From: Candidatus Peregrinibacteria bacterium
Lineage (GTDB): Bacteria; Patescibacteriota; Gracilibacteria; UBA1369; LOWO2-01-FULL-3
DNA: 13,656 nucleotides
Assembly: GCA_014728975.1 (NCBI GenBank)
Contig: WJKQ01000002.1
Coordinates: 1 to 13,656 of the forward strand
Reading direction: 5' to 3'
Shown here: in pieces, positions 6,251 through 12,624 of the stretch
Layout of the letters: each line of letters starts with the position of its first letter
Position numbering within the stretch: the stretch's first letter is position 1
The notes under the pieces: model-generated
What the model saw: the letters and a program-made list of their open reading frames with translations, nothing else
Told to the model about the DNA's origin: nothing
Database searches by the model: none
Position numbers and translations under genes: made by a program

Positions 6251-8074
6251 TTACGATTCCAGGATCAAAGGAATTATAAGAGGTCTTCTTTCAAGTTTGG
6301 AGGTTGTGTATTTGTCCACGGTCTGTTTGATGTATTTTTTGATGTCTTTGCGGGTCGCCCCGGGGTTTTTTTTCATGATATTTTTATAGGCGTTTTCGGC
6401 AATTTTTTTCATTTCTTCTATTATTTCTTTTGATTCGTGCATATAAATAAATCCTCTTGTGACAATATCCGGTGATTTTTTGAGGTGTTTATTTTTTTTG
6501 TTTATTTTTAATAGAATAATCACCGCTCCGTTTAAAGACATTATTTCACGTGCGACCTGGACCCGTGAGCCCGCGTGTCCTTCGCCTCTTCCGTCTATGA
6601 GAATATATTTGGTTTCCGCTTTTTCCGAAGATTTGTTAATTTTTCCTTTTTCCGCGATAAGTATGTCTCCGTTTTCAATCATAATTACACGGTTTTTTGG
6701 AATATGGCATTCTTTATACGCAAGTTCGGCATGCGCCTGCCGCATAAAGTATTCTCCGTGAATCGGAACAAAATATTTTGGTTTTACGAGGCGTATCATA
6801 CTTTTTAGTTCCTCCCGTTTTCCGTGTCCCGATGTATGTACGTCCATCAACTGATTGTGAATAACACGCGCTCCAAGTATACAAAGATTGTTTATTACAG
6901 TGGCGATAGCACGTTCGTTTCCTATAATCGGAGACGACGAAAGAACTATTGTATCACCTTTTTTGACTTTGATATGCGGGTGCTCATTAATTGCAATTCT
7001 TGTCAGCGCCGACAGTGATTCGCCCTGGGATCCTGTTGTAAGTATGAGGGTTTCGGGATCCGGAGTTTTATTTTTATATTTCTTAATATCCTGTACAAAA
7101 TGGGGCGAATGTTTAAGGTAGCCCAGTTTTGCCGCTATTTTCATATTTTCCTGAAGACTGCGTCCGCTGACAAACACTTTTCTGTTATATTTTTTCGCGA
7201 GATCAAGAATTTGCTGGATGCGACCAATCAGGCTTGAGAAAGAAGCTATTATCAGTCTGCCTTTTGTGTCTTTTATTACCTCTTCAAGTGTTTTTTTGAC
7301 TTCTTCCTCCGATAATGTGTGACCTTCTTCAAGAGCGTTTGTTGAATCTGAAAAAAGGGCAAGTACGTTTTGTTTACCAAGAGCCTGAAGTTTATGAATA
7401 TCAGCTTTTCTCTGAATTCCCGCCGGTCTCTTATCAAATTTAAAATCCCCCGTATGAACAAGTTTTCCAATGGGCGTCTCGATGATGACAGCCAATGCGT
7501 CGGGAATTGAATGTGCGACTCTTATAAATCTGCAAAGAAATTTTCCAAGAAGAAGCGGTTGATCCGGGTGAAGAGTGTGGATTTTGGCCATTTTTTCCAG
7601 TTTGAATTCTTTGATACGGTTTTTTATCAGTCCGCTTGTCAGCTTAGTGGCGTAAACCGGGGGGAAATCGAGTTTTGGAAGTATATACGGGATTCCACCG
7701 GTGTGATCAAGATGGCCATGTGTAATCACGACTCCGCGAATTCGTTTTTTATTTTTTTCCAGGTAGCTTACATCCGGAATTACATAATCAATTCCGAGCA
7801 TATCTTCCGATGGAAATTCAAAACCCATATCGATTAACATGATGTCGTTTTCATATTCAAAAGCCATCATGTTTTTGCCGACTTCGTTAAGTCCGCCTAA
7901 AGGGATTATTTTTAATTTTCCTTTCAGAATATTGGGTTTTTGTGTCCTTTTTTTAGATGAAAAAGTCTTTTTCTTGTGTTTCTTGTGTTTTGAAACTTTA
8001 TTTAAAGGTTTTTGATCCGCTTTTTTCGGCATTTCTTCAAAAGCTCTCTTCATCCATTCGTCGATTTTATCCAT
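6251..8074 (-). CDS. rnj: Ribonuclease J
   Basis: This 607-residue metallo-beta-lactamase/beta-CASP nuclease degrades and processes RNA using zinc. Visible motifs: GGLNEVGKN (60-68), HGHLDH (119-124, metal binding), HSIPDA (188-193), HTGDFKFD (207-214), SDSTNA (242-247), TGSQGE (347-352), VHTSGHG (412-418) and PIHGEYF near 437-443, followed by the RNase J C-terminal domain. RNase J enzymes combine endonuclease and 5'-3' exonuclease activity. The first ~50 residues are a basic extension (KHKKHKKKTFSSKKR) upstream of the usual family start and may contact RNA or the ribosome. The ATG at 8074 is kept because the frame is open and basic codons continue into the domain. It heads the minus-strand block and is divergent from murD. 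No clear promoter was found. Confidence 0.95.
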   Translation of the reverse strand: MDKIDEWMKRAFEEMPKKADQKPLNKVSKHKKHKKKTFSSKKRTQKPNILKGKLKIIPLGGLNEVGKNMMAFEYENDIMLIDMGFEFPSEDMLGIDYVIPDVSYLEKNKKRIRGVVITHGHLDHTGGIPYILPKLDFPPVYATKLTSGLIKNRIKEFKLEKMAKIHTLHPDQPLLLGKFLCRFIRVAHSIPDALAVIIETPIGKLVHTGDFKFDKRPAGIQRKADIHKLQALGKQNVLALFSDSTNALEEGHTLSEEEVKKTLEEVIKDTKGRLIIASFSSLIGRIQQILDLAKKYNRKVFVSGRSLQENMKIAAKLGYLKHSPHFVQDIKKYKNKTPDPETLILTTGSQGESLSALTRIAINEHPHIKVKKGDTIVLSSSPIIGNERAIATVINNLCILGARVIHNQLMDVHTSGHGKREELKSMIRLVKPKYFVPIHGEYFMRQAHAELAYKECHIPKNRVIMIENGDILIAEKGKINKSSEKAETKYILIDGRGEGHAGSRVQVAREIMSLNGAVIILLKINKKNKHLKKSPDIVTRGFIYMHESKEIIEEMKKIAENAYKNIMKKNPGATRKDIKKYIKQTVDKYTTSKLERRPLIIPLILES

Positions 8075-8102
8075 TTTTTTCTATTTACATGATATTCTAT
8101 TT

Positions 8103-8131
8103 TTGACCGCTTACCATGGTTATTTTATCAC
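8103..8131 (+). promoter_or_regulatory. Candidate promoter for murD
   Basis: TTGACC (8103-8108), 17 bases, TATCAC (8126-8131). The -35 matches at five of six positions and the -10 at four. Transcription would start near 8138, inside the AT-rich palindrome at 8131-8146, leaving a leader of about 69 bases before the ATG at 8207, the longest leader predicted in the window. Confidence 0.35.
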
Positions 8132-8146
8132 AAAATTTAAATTTTG
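8131..8146. repeat. AT-rich perfect palindrome between rnj and murD
   Basis: CAAAATTTAAATTTTG is a perfect 16-bp dyad in the divergent intergenic region, at the predicted murD transcription start. It could be an operator for either gene; in AT-rich DNA such a palindrome can also arise by chance. Confidence 0.4.
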
Positions 8147-8206
8147 GCCACTATATGTGGAAATTTTATCCGAATCTGGTATTTTTATTTCGTAAAAAAA
8201 TTTTAT

Positions 8207-9574
8207 ATGGATCAGCGAAGCAAGATTGCAATTTTAGGATTTGGTATTGAAGGAAGAGCTGTTTTTGAATATCTGAAGAAGCATGGTTATCATGAGCTAA
8301 CTGTTTGTGATCAGAATGTCGACCTTAAAGACAAGATGCCTGAAGGTGTTTCTGTCCGACTGGGCGAGAAATATCTGCAGGATCTTGATGATTTTGATGT
8401 TATTTTCAGGAGTCCCGGAATTAAGTATCTGGAACCCGGCATTCAGGCCGCTTTGAAAAACGGTGTGGAAGTGACAAGCTCTACAGCTTATTTCCTTGAT
8501 CAGAGACCTTGTCCCGTCGTCGGCGTTACCGGAACGAAAGGTAAAGGGACAACCTGTACTTTGATTTTTGAAATGCTTAAACTGGCTGAAATTGACGCCC
8601 GTCTGGGTGGAAATATCGGAGAACCGGCGATAAATTTTCTGGATAAAGCCAAACACGACAGTGTTGTTGTCCTTGAACTTTCAAGTTTTCAACTGCAGGA
8701 TATCAAGAAAAGTCCGACTTATGCTGTTTTATTAAACACAACCAGTGATCATCTGGATTATCATGCTGACAGTGAGGAATATATGCGGGCGAAAGAAAAT
8801 ATTTTGGCGCACCAGAAAAAGGATTCTATCGCCATTCTCAATAAAGATTATGAGTATGTGAATTATTATCTGCCTCTTGTTAAGGGTTTGAAGCGATTTG
8901 TGAGCGTGAAGGACAGGGTGAAGGAGGGAGCTTTTGTTCATGAAGGGCAGATTTTTTACGCGCATAAAGGAAAAGAGGAAAAAATTTGTGATGTTACGGA
9001 AGTCGGGTTAATCGGTTCGCATAATCTGGAAAACGTGATGCCGGCTTTAGTGGTCGCGAAGGAACTCGGAGTTTCAACCAAAAATATTGCGAAAGTAATA
9101 AAGGGATTTAAAGGACTGCCGCACAGGCTGGAATTCGTAAAAGAGGTAAAAGGTGTGAAATATTACAATGATTCATTCTCAACAACTCCGTTAACCTCAA
9201 TGGCGGCGGTTGACAGCTTTGATGCGCCGACGGTTTTGATCGCGGGCGGTTACGAGAAGGAACTCGATTATGATGATTGGGCGGTAAAAATTCTAACAAA
9301 ACCAGGCCTTCATACCGTGGTTTTGATTGGAGATACCGCTGAAAAAATGGAGCAGGCAATAATTTCCGCGGATGAAAAGCTGGGGGACGCAGAGGGATCG
9401 CCGACAAAAGTTTTGAGGCGGAAAGACCTTGAGGAAGCCGTTTTGGAGGCTTACGCTCAGGCTGAAAAGGGTGGTGTTGTCGTGATGTCCCCGGCGGCGG
9501 CGAGTTTTGATATGTTTAAAAATTACAAGGAAAGAGGGGAGAGGTTTAAGGAATTGGTGGGAAAGTTGAGGTAG
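8207..9574 (+). CDS. murD: UDP-N-acetylmuramoylalanine--D-glutamate ligase (MurD)
   Basis: A 455-residue Mur ligase that adds glutamate to UDP-MurNAc-L-Ala in cytoplasmic peptidoglycan precursor synthesis. Domains: N-terminal Rossmann-like UDP-binding domain (IAILGFGIEGRAV at 7-19); central ATPase with P-loop TGTKGKGTT (108-116), ELSSFQL (157-163) and SDHLDYH (180-186); C-terminal domain with NDSFSTTP (321-328), AGGYEKELDY (346-355) and SPAAASFDMFKNYKERGERF (428-447), the last being MurD-specific. The NDS motif normally reads NDSKATN; Lys is replaced by Phe here. Lys351 in the GGYEK segment is kept. The ATG at 8207 is chosen over a TTG at 8144, whose 21-residue extension matches nothing in MurD. 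There is no Shine-Dalgarno. It ends in TAG and a palindromic terminator follows. The neighbouring genes are not cell-wall cluster genes. Confidence 0.93.
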   Translation: MDQRSKIAILGFGIEGRAVFEYLKKHGYHELTVCDQNVDLKDKMPEGVSVRLGEKYLQDLDDFDVIFRSPGIKYLEPGIQAALKNGVEVTSSTAYFLDQRPCPVVGVTGTKGKGTTCTLIFEMLKLAEIDARLGGNIGEPAINFLDKAKHDSVVVLELSSFQLQDIKKSPTYAVLLNTTSDHLDYHADSEEYMRAKENILAHQKKDSIAILNKDYEYVNYYLPLVKGLKRFVSVKDRVKEGAFVHEGQIFYAHKGKEEKICDVTEVGLIGSHNLENVMPALVVAKELGVSTKNIAKVIKGFKGLPHRLEFVKEVKGVKYYNDSFSTTPLTSMAAVDSFDAPTVLIAGGYEKELDYDDWAVKILTKPGLHTVVLIGDTAEKMEQAIISADEKLGDAEGSPTKVLRRKDLEEAVLEAYAQAEKGGVVVMSPAAASFDMFKNYKERGERFKELVGKLR

Positions 9575-9578
9575 GCTC

Positions 9579-9604
9579 GCCTTCGTACGAAGGCTTGATT
9601 TTTT
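9579..9604 (+). terminator. Intrinsic terminator after murD, built on a palindromic unit
   Basis: GCCTTCGTACGAAGGC (9579-9594) is a perfect 16-bp palindrome starting 5 bases after the murD stop, followed by TTGATTTTTT. It would also stand at the end of the convergent toxin gene. Its arms match the palindrome at 10266-10283. Confidence 0.7.
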
Positions 9605-9623
9605 GATAGGAATATTCTTTTAT

Positions 9624-9956
9624 TTAAAGAAGAAATTCGAGTTCGGATTTTGTTTGCCCCAGATGGTCTGTAAGTTCTGATTTTGTGAGATTTTCTTTTT
9701 CGTTTTTGGAATAGATGCAGATTGGAGTTAGTATTTTTTCGATTTCCAATATGAAAATATATAAACGATAACCACTGGACTTTCCTTTGGTCGTTGATTT
9801 TAAGCGTAATTTGAAAATTCCCATCCCAATGGGAATGGATTTTTGTTTCTCGAAGCTTAGAAGAATTTTTTTTACTTGTTCCTTAAGGTCGCGATTTTTT
9901 TTAACTAATCTTTTCAATTGTTTCTTGAAATGTTCGGTAATTGCTATCTTATACAT
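9624..9956 (-). CDS. RelE/ParE-superfamily toxin of a type II toxin-antitoxin pair
   Basis: A 110-residue basic protein starting MYKIAITEHFKKQLKRLVKK. This fits the RelE/ParE fold: a first beta strand, two Lys-rich helices, then a beta sheet with FKLRLKSTTKGKSSGYRLYI and a late strand ending ICIYSKNEKENLT. Basic residues in the KLR and GYR strands and the Y-S-K near the end are typical of RelE-like ribonucleases that cut mRNA on the ribosome; ParE-like gyrase poisons share the fold, so the target is not settled. The ATG at 9956 is chosen because it overlaps the antitoxin stop by eight bases (ATGTATAA), giving translational coupling. A start at 10001 would add 15 residues read from inside the antitoxin gene. 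The toxin lies second, as usual for antitoxin-first pairs. Confidence 0.85.
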   Translation of the reverse strand: MYKIAITEHFKKQLKRLVKKNRDLKEQVKKILLSFEKQKSIPIGMGIFKLRLKSTTKGKSSGYRLYIFILEIEKILTPICIYSKNEKENLTKSELTDHLGQTKSELEFLL

Positions 9957-10200
9957 CTGCAAGCTGATCATCCAAAGGGACGTCGAGCTTACCTTTTTCA
10001 TCGAGTTTTTTCAAGACAGCAGCGAGCTTATGGGTTACATTTTCGAGGCGTTTGTCCTCTGGAGATTTGTGATATTTGAAGAATTTTACGAGAAAACGGA
10101 AGAATTCAGCCTTATTTGTGTACCCTTCTTCTTCCATAAGTCCTTCAATCTCACCTTCTTGTTTTTCGTTGATTTTGAAAAAAACCGTGGCCATATACAT
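9949..10200 (-). CDS. Ribbon-helix-helix antitoxin
   Basis: A protein of 83 residues (81 if it starts at the second ATG, 10194). The N-terminus ATVFFKINEKQEGEIEGLME is a beta strand followed by a helix, then GYTNKAEFFRFLVKFFKYH forms the second helix, the layout of a MetJ/Arc ribbon-helix-helix DNA-binding domain in which the strand contacts the operator. The C-terminal half (about 45-83) is charged and probably flexible; in such pairs this part wraps the toxin. It is transcribed from the promoter at 10221-10249, which contains repeat elements suited to self-repression. The stop overlaps the toxin start. No Shine-Dalgarno precedes either possible start. Confidence 0.85.
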   Translation of the reverse strand: MYMATVFFKINEKQEGEIEGLMEEEGYTNKAEFFRFLVKFFKYHKSPEDKRLENVTHKLAAVLKKLDEKGKLDVPLDDQLADV

Positions 10201-10203
10201 TAT

Positions 10204-10249
10204 TTAGCAAATACATAGTAATTATATAGTAAATTGCTAAGAAATGCAA
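10204..10249 (-). promoter_or_regulatory. Promoter and probable operator of the toxin-antitoxin pair
   Basis: On the minus strand TTGCAT (10244-10249), 17 bases, TATAAT (10221-10226). A 7-bp inverted repeat, TTAGCAA (10204-10210) with TTGCTAA (10234-10240), encloses the -10. Inside it ATAGTAA occurs twice in the same orientation (10215-10221 and 10226-10232), 11 bp or one helical turn apart, as ribbon-helix-helix dimers often require. Binding would block the promoter. The leader is about 14-20 bases. Confidence 0.7.
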
Positions 10250-10265
10250 TTAAAAAGACCTTTTT

Positions 10266-10283
10266 CGCCTTCACGTGAAGGCG
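10266..10283. repeat. 18-bp perfect palindrome next to a promoter
   Basis: CGCCTTCACGTGAAGGCG is a perfect dyad one base upstream of the -35 of the 10352 gene. Unlike its relative after murD, it has no downstream T-run on either strand (A-rich on the minus side), so it is not an evident terminator. It may be an operator or a copy of a dispersed palindromic unit. Confidence 0.6.
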
Positions 10284-10284
10284 G

Positions 10285-10311
10285 TTGACTTATGGGGGGG
10301 TATGTTATAAT
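10285..10311 (+). promoter_or_regulatory. Candidate promoter with a G7 tract in its spacer
   Basis: TTGACT (10285-10290) and TATAAT (10306-10311) are separated by 15 bases, two short of ideal, and seven Gs (10294-10300) lie in that spacer. TG at 10303-10304 makes an extended -10, which can partly offset the poor spacing. The leader before the ATG at 10352 would be about 34 bases. Confidence 0.6.
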
Positions 10312-10351
10312 ATAAGTAGCAATTTAATATATAAAAATAACAAAAACAAAA

Positions 10352-11005
10352 ATGAAAAAATCTACAAAAATCATTATCGCGGTTCTCGCTGTTGCCGTTG
10401 TTGGTGTGGGGGCTGTTCTGTTAAACGGCGACTATTTGAAGGGATTTTTAAGACTTGAAAGGGCTGAGGAACCAATAGGGGCGCAAGAAGCACCTCAAGA
10501 CGTAAAGGAAAAACTACAAAAAACTACAAGTATACCAACTGAGCCTGTTCAAGGTGTCTGTCCTCTTTCAGAGAGTGCATCTCCTCTGTATGCCAATAAT
10601 ACTGTTACCAGTTCCGATAAGTCTATGTTTCAATCTGATGAATTTGATTCTGTATTGGAATATATACAGACTGAGTTAGAAAAAAATAACGGAAAATTGG
10701 CGTGTCCTTTGAGATTTCGACTTTACTCAAGCCCAGATGCAATGGATCAATTTTTAGAAACTTTTATTTGTAGGGATGATGAATTAGTATTTTTAGAGAG
10801 TGGTGATGAATTTATTTGTAGTAAGTATATGCAAAATAATGATGTTGTAGCCAATTTACATATTTGGCAACATGATAATTCTGCAATGGGCAATTTTACT
10901 TTAAATTATAATGACGATAATAAAAATGACGATTATAAATACGATGTAAAAACAAGTGTACATAGTGAAAGGATTAGAATTGATAGGATTCCAGTAAATT
11001 GGTAA
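10352..11005 (+). CDS. Hypothetical exported or membrane-anchored four-cysteine protein, 217 aa
   Basis: I do not recognise this protein. It starts MKKSTKIIIAVLAVAVVGVG, a basic N-terminus and hydrophobic helix (about 6-24) acting as an uncleaved anchor or signal peptide; no lipobox Cys or clear AxA site is seen. A low-complexity Glu/Pro/Gln linker (about 36-68) leads to a C-terminal domain with exactly four Cys, at 70, 118, 140 and 156, two of them in CPL motifs. Even-numbered Cys outside the membrane suggest two disulfides. The tail (180-200) is rich in Asn and Asp. Base composition changes along the gene: the anchor and linker are GC-richer, the rest strongly AT-rich. It stands alone between its own promoter and a strong terminator. 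It could be a cell-surface protein. Confidence 0.8.
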   Translation: MKKSTKIIIAVLAVAVVGVGAVLLNGDYLKGFLRLERAEEPIGAQEAPQDVKEKLQKTTSIPTEPVQGVCPLSESASPLYANNTVTSSDKSMFQSDEFDSVLEYIQTELEKNNGKLACPLRFRLYSSPDAMDQFLETFICRDDELVFLESGDEFICSKYMQNNDVVANLHIWQHDNSAMGNFTLNYNDDNKNDDYKYDVKTSVHSERIRIDRIPVNW

Positions 11006-11025
11006 TCAATACTTAACAAACTTAG

Positions 11026-11054
11026 AAAGCCCCCCATAAATTTGGGGGCTTTTT
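11026..11054 (+). terminator. Strong intrinsic terminator, probably bidirectional
   Basis: The arms AAAGCCCCC (11026-11034) and GGGGGCTTT (11044-11052) form a 9-bp stem with a 9-base loop and run into a T5 tract (11050-11054), 20 bases after the 10352 gene. On the minus strand the same stem follows the flippase stop at 11057 and is followed by TTTC, so it may also serve that gene. Confidence 0.9.
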
Positions 11055-11056
11055 AG

Positions 11057-12577
11057 TTATCCAATTTTCTCTTCGCCGTCGTGAGGGGTTTGTTCGCCTT
11101 TGCGGAGAAGGGCGAGGGTATTGCGGTCAACGGTTTTTGTGGCAAAGAGCATCGCTGTATAAATAACCATACCAAAGGGGATAAGCAAAAGGACGTTCCA
11201 GTTTTGGATATAAGAATAAGTGATCGGTTGGAAAAAATATATGGCCGCGCCCATGACAAGCGCGGAGAATGTGATTTTGAAGAGGTTTTTAAGGTTGATA
11301 GAGAATTTGAGATGCTTTTTGGCGACTATGAAAGTTGCTATGAGGATGAAAAGTTCGCTCAGGACGCTTGTAACCGCGGCACCGCGAAAGCCGTAGATGG
11401 GAATGAAGATCAAATTTGTGACGATATTGAAAACTACGCAGGCTCCATTTATATAAAGAAGCTTTGATTGTTTGTTGACCGCGATAAGGATGAAAGCAAA
11501 GAGAACATTCAAAAATTGGAAAAGAAGCGCGAAAATCAGGATCTGGAAGGCAATGTCCGAGCCGTAAAATCCTTCCGAGACACGGCTTAAAAATTCCGGA
11601 GTGGATACGATAAAGATGATCGGGTAGGCAAGGATAACGCCGCCGACTACCATCGGGATGGACATCGCGGCAAGGAAGTCGAAGGCGTATTTGATGACTT
11701 GTTTGTATTTTTCGGACTTTTCTTTGAGGGCTTTTGTGAGGACCGGCAGGACGGAATTCATAAAATAAAGGGGGAGAATCGCGAAATGTTCGAGCATTTT
11801 CATGGCGACTCCGTAGATACCGACTTCTTCCTGGCCTCTTATAAATGAGAGAAGGATTGAATCGATGCGGAAATAGACAGTATTGAGAATCAGGGCGAGG
11901 CCGTAGGGCAGGGATTTTATGAGAATTTTTTTCCAGAGGTCGAGATCGAAGCGGTATTTTAAGGGTGTTATTTTTCGGACGTAATGGTGTGTGGTTAAAA
12001 GCATTATGAAATTACCTATAATTCCCGCGGCAATAAGCATGTAAAACCCCGTTTCCGTATCTTTCGGAAAACCGTAAAAGACAACGTAAACCATAAATCC
12101 CACTGAGACAATTTTACCCAAAACAGTCGCCAGCGAGGCGATCTGCATTTTGAGTTTTGTCTGAAGAACGCTTGTGATCGTGCCGTTTATTATCGTAAGA
12201 AATACAGTTATTGAAGCGATCGCGACACCCAGCGGTACTCTTGTTCCCGAATATTTTGGGACCGCGAAAACTATAATGATGGATGCTATCATTGCCGAGG
12301 CGACAAGAAAAGTCCGGAGTGATAGAATATTTCCTATTATTTTTGGAATTTTCTTTTCTTCCTGGGACATTTCTTTTACCGCAATCGTAAAAAGTCCAAG
12401 GTCCGCCAATATTCCAAAAAAGGCCAAAAACTCATAAACGAGGATATATTCTCCATAGCCTTCTACCGAAAGATAGCTTGTGGCAATTTTTACAACGGCC
12501 AGTCCGAGAATCGCCACTAAAATTTTCCCAATAATCTGGGCCACGGTATTCGACAGAATTTTGCGGGCGGTTGACAT
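11057..12577 (-). CDS. Wzx/MATE-type flippase (polysaccharide biosynthesis protein)
   Basis: A 506-residue integral membrane protein with about 12-14 hydrophobic helices and short loops, of the MOP exporter superfamily (RfbX/Wzx-like). Typical early features are present: ARKILSNTVAQIIGKILVAI, then YLSVEGYGEYILVYEFLAFF and DLGLFTIAVKEMS, the pattern of the first helices in O-antigen and teichuronic-acid flippases. Such proteins move undecaprenyl-linked sugars to the outer face of the membrane. MurJ (lipid II flippase) shares the fold, but the VEGYGEY start and RKITPLKYRFDLDLWKKIL loop fit Wzx better. The ATG at 12577 is preferred over a TTG at 12598. It is divergent from prfB, 47 bases apart. 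No glycosyltransferase genes are nearby, so its substrate cannot be guessed. Confidence 0.88.
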   Translation of the reverse strand: MSTARKILSNTVAQIIGKILVAILGLAVVKIATSYLSVEGYGEYILVYEFLAFFGILADLGLFTIAVKEMSQEEKKIPKIIGNILSLRTFLVASAMIASIIIVFAVPKYSGTRVPLGVAIASITVFLTIINGTITSVLQTKLKMQIASLATVLGKIVSVGFMVYVVFYGFPKDTETGFYMLIAAGIIGNFIMLLTTHHYVRKITPLKYRFDLDLWKKILIKSLPYGLALILNTVYFRIDSILLSFIRGQEEVGIYGVAMKMLEHFAILPLYFMNSVLPVLTKALKEKSEKYKQVIKYAFDFLAAMSIPMVVGGVILAYPIIFIVSTPEFLSRVSEGFYGSDIAFQILIFALLFQFLNVLFAFILIAVNKQSKLLYINGACVVFNIVTNLIFIPIYGFRGAAVTSVLSELFILIATFIVAKKHLKFSINLKNLFKITFSALVMGAAIYFFQPITYSYIQNWNVLLLIPFGMVIYTAMLFATKTVDRNTLALLRKGEQTPHDGEEKIG

Positions 12578-12624
12578 TTGACTATCGATAATCGACAATT
12601 GCGAATGATAATTTACAGTTTTTT

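Noticed and set aside
8144..8206. TTG start extending MurD by 21 residues
   Set aside because: The added aromatic-rich stretch matches nothing in MurD, and the Rossmann strand begins shortly after the ATG at 8207.
12571..12599. prfB promoter TTGACA-N17-GACAAT
   Set aside because: The -35 lies over the flippase start codon and the -10 matches at only four of six positions; too weak to list as a feature.
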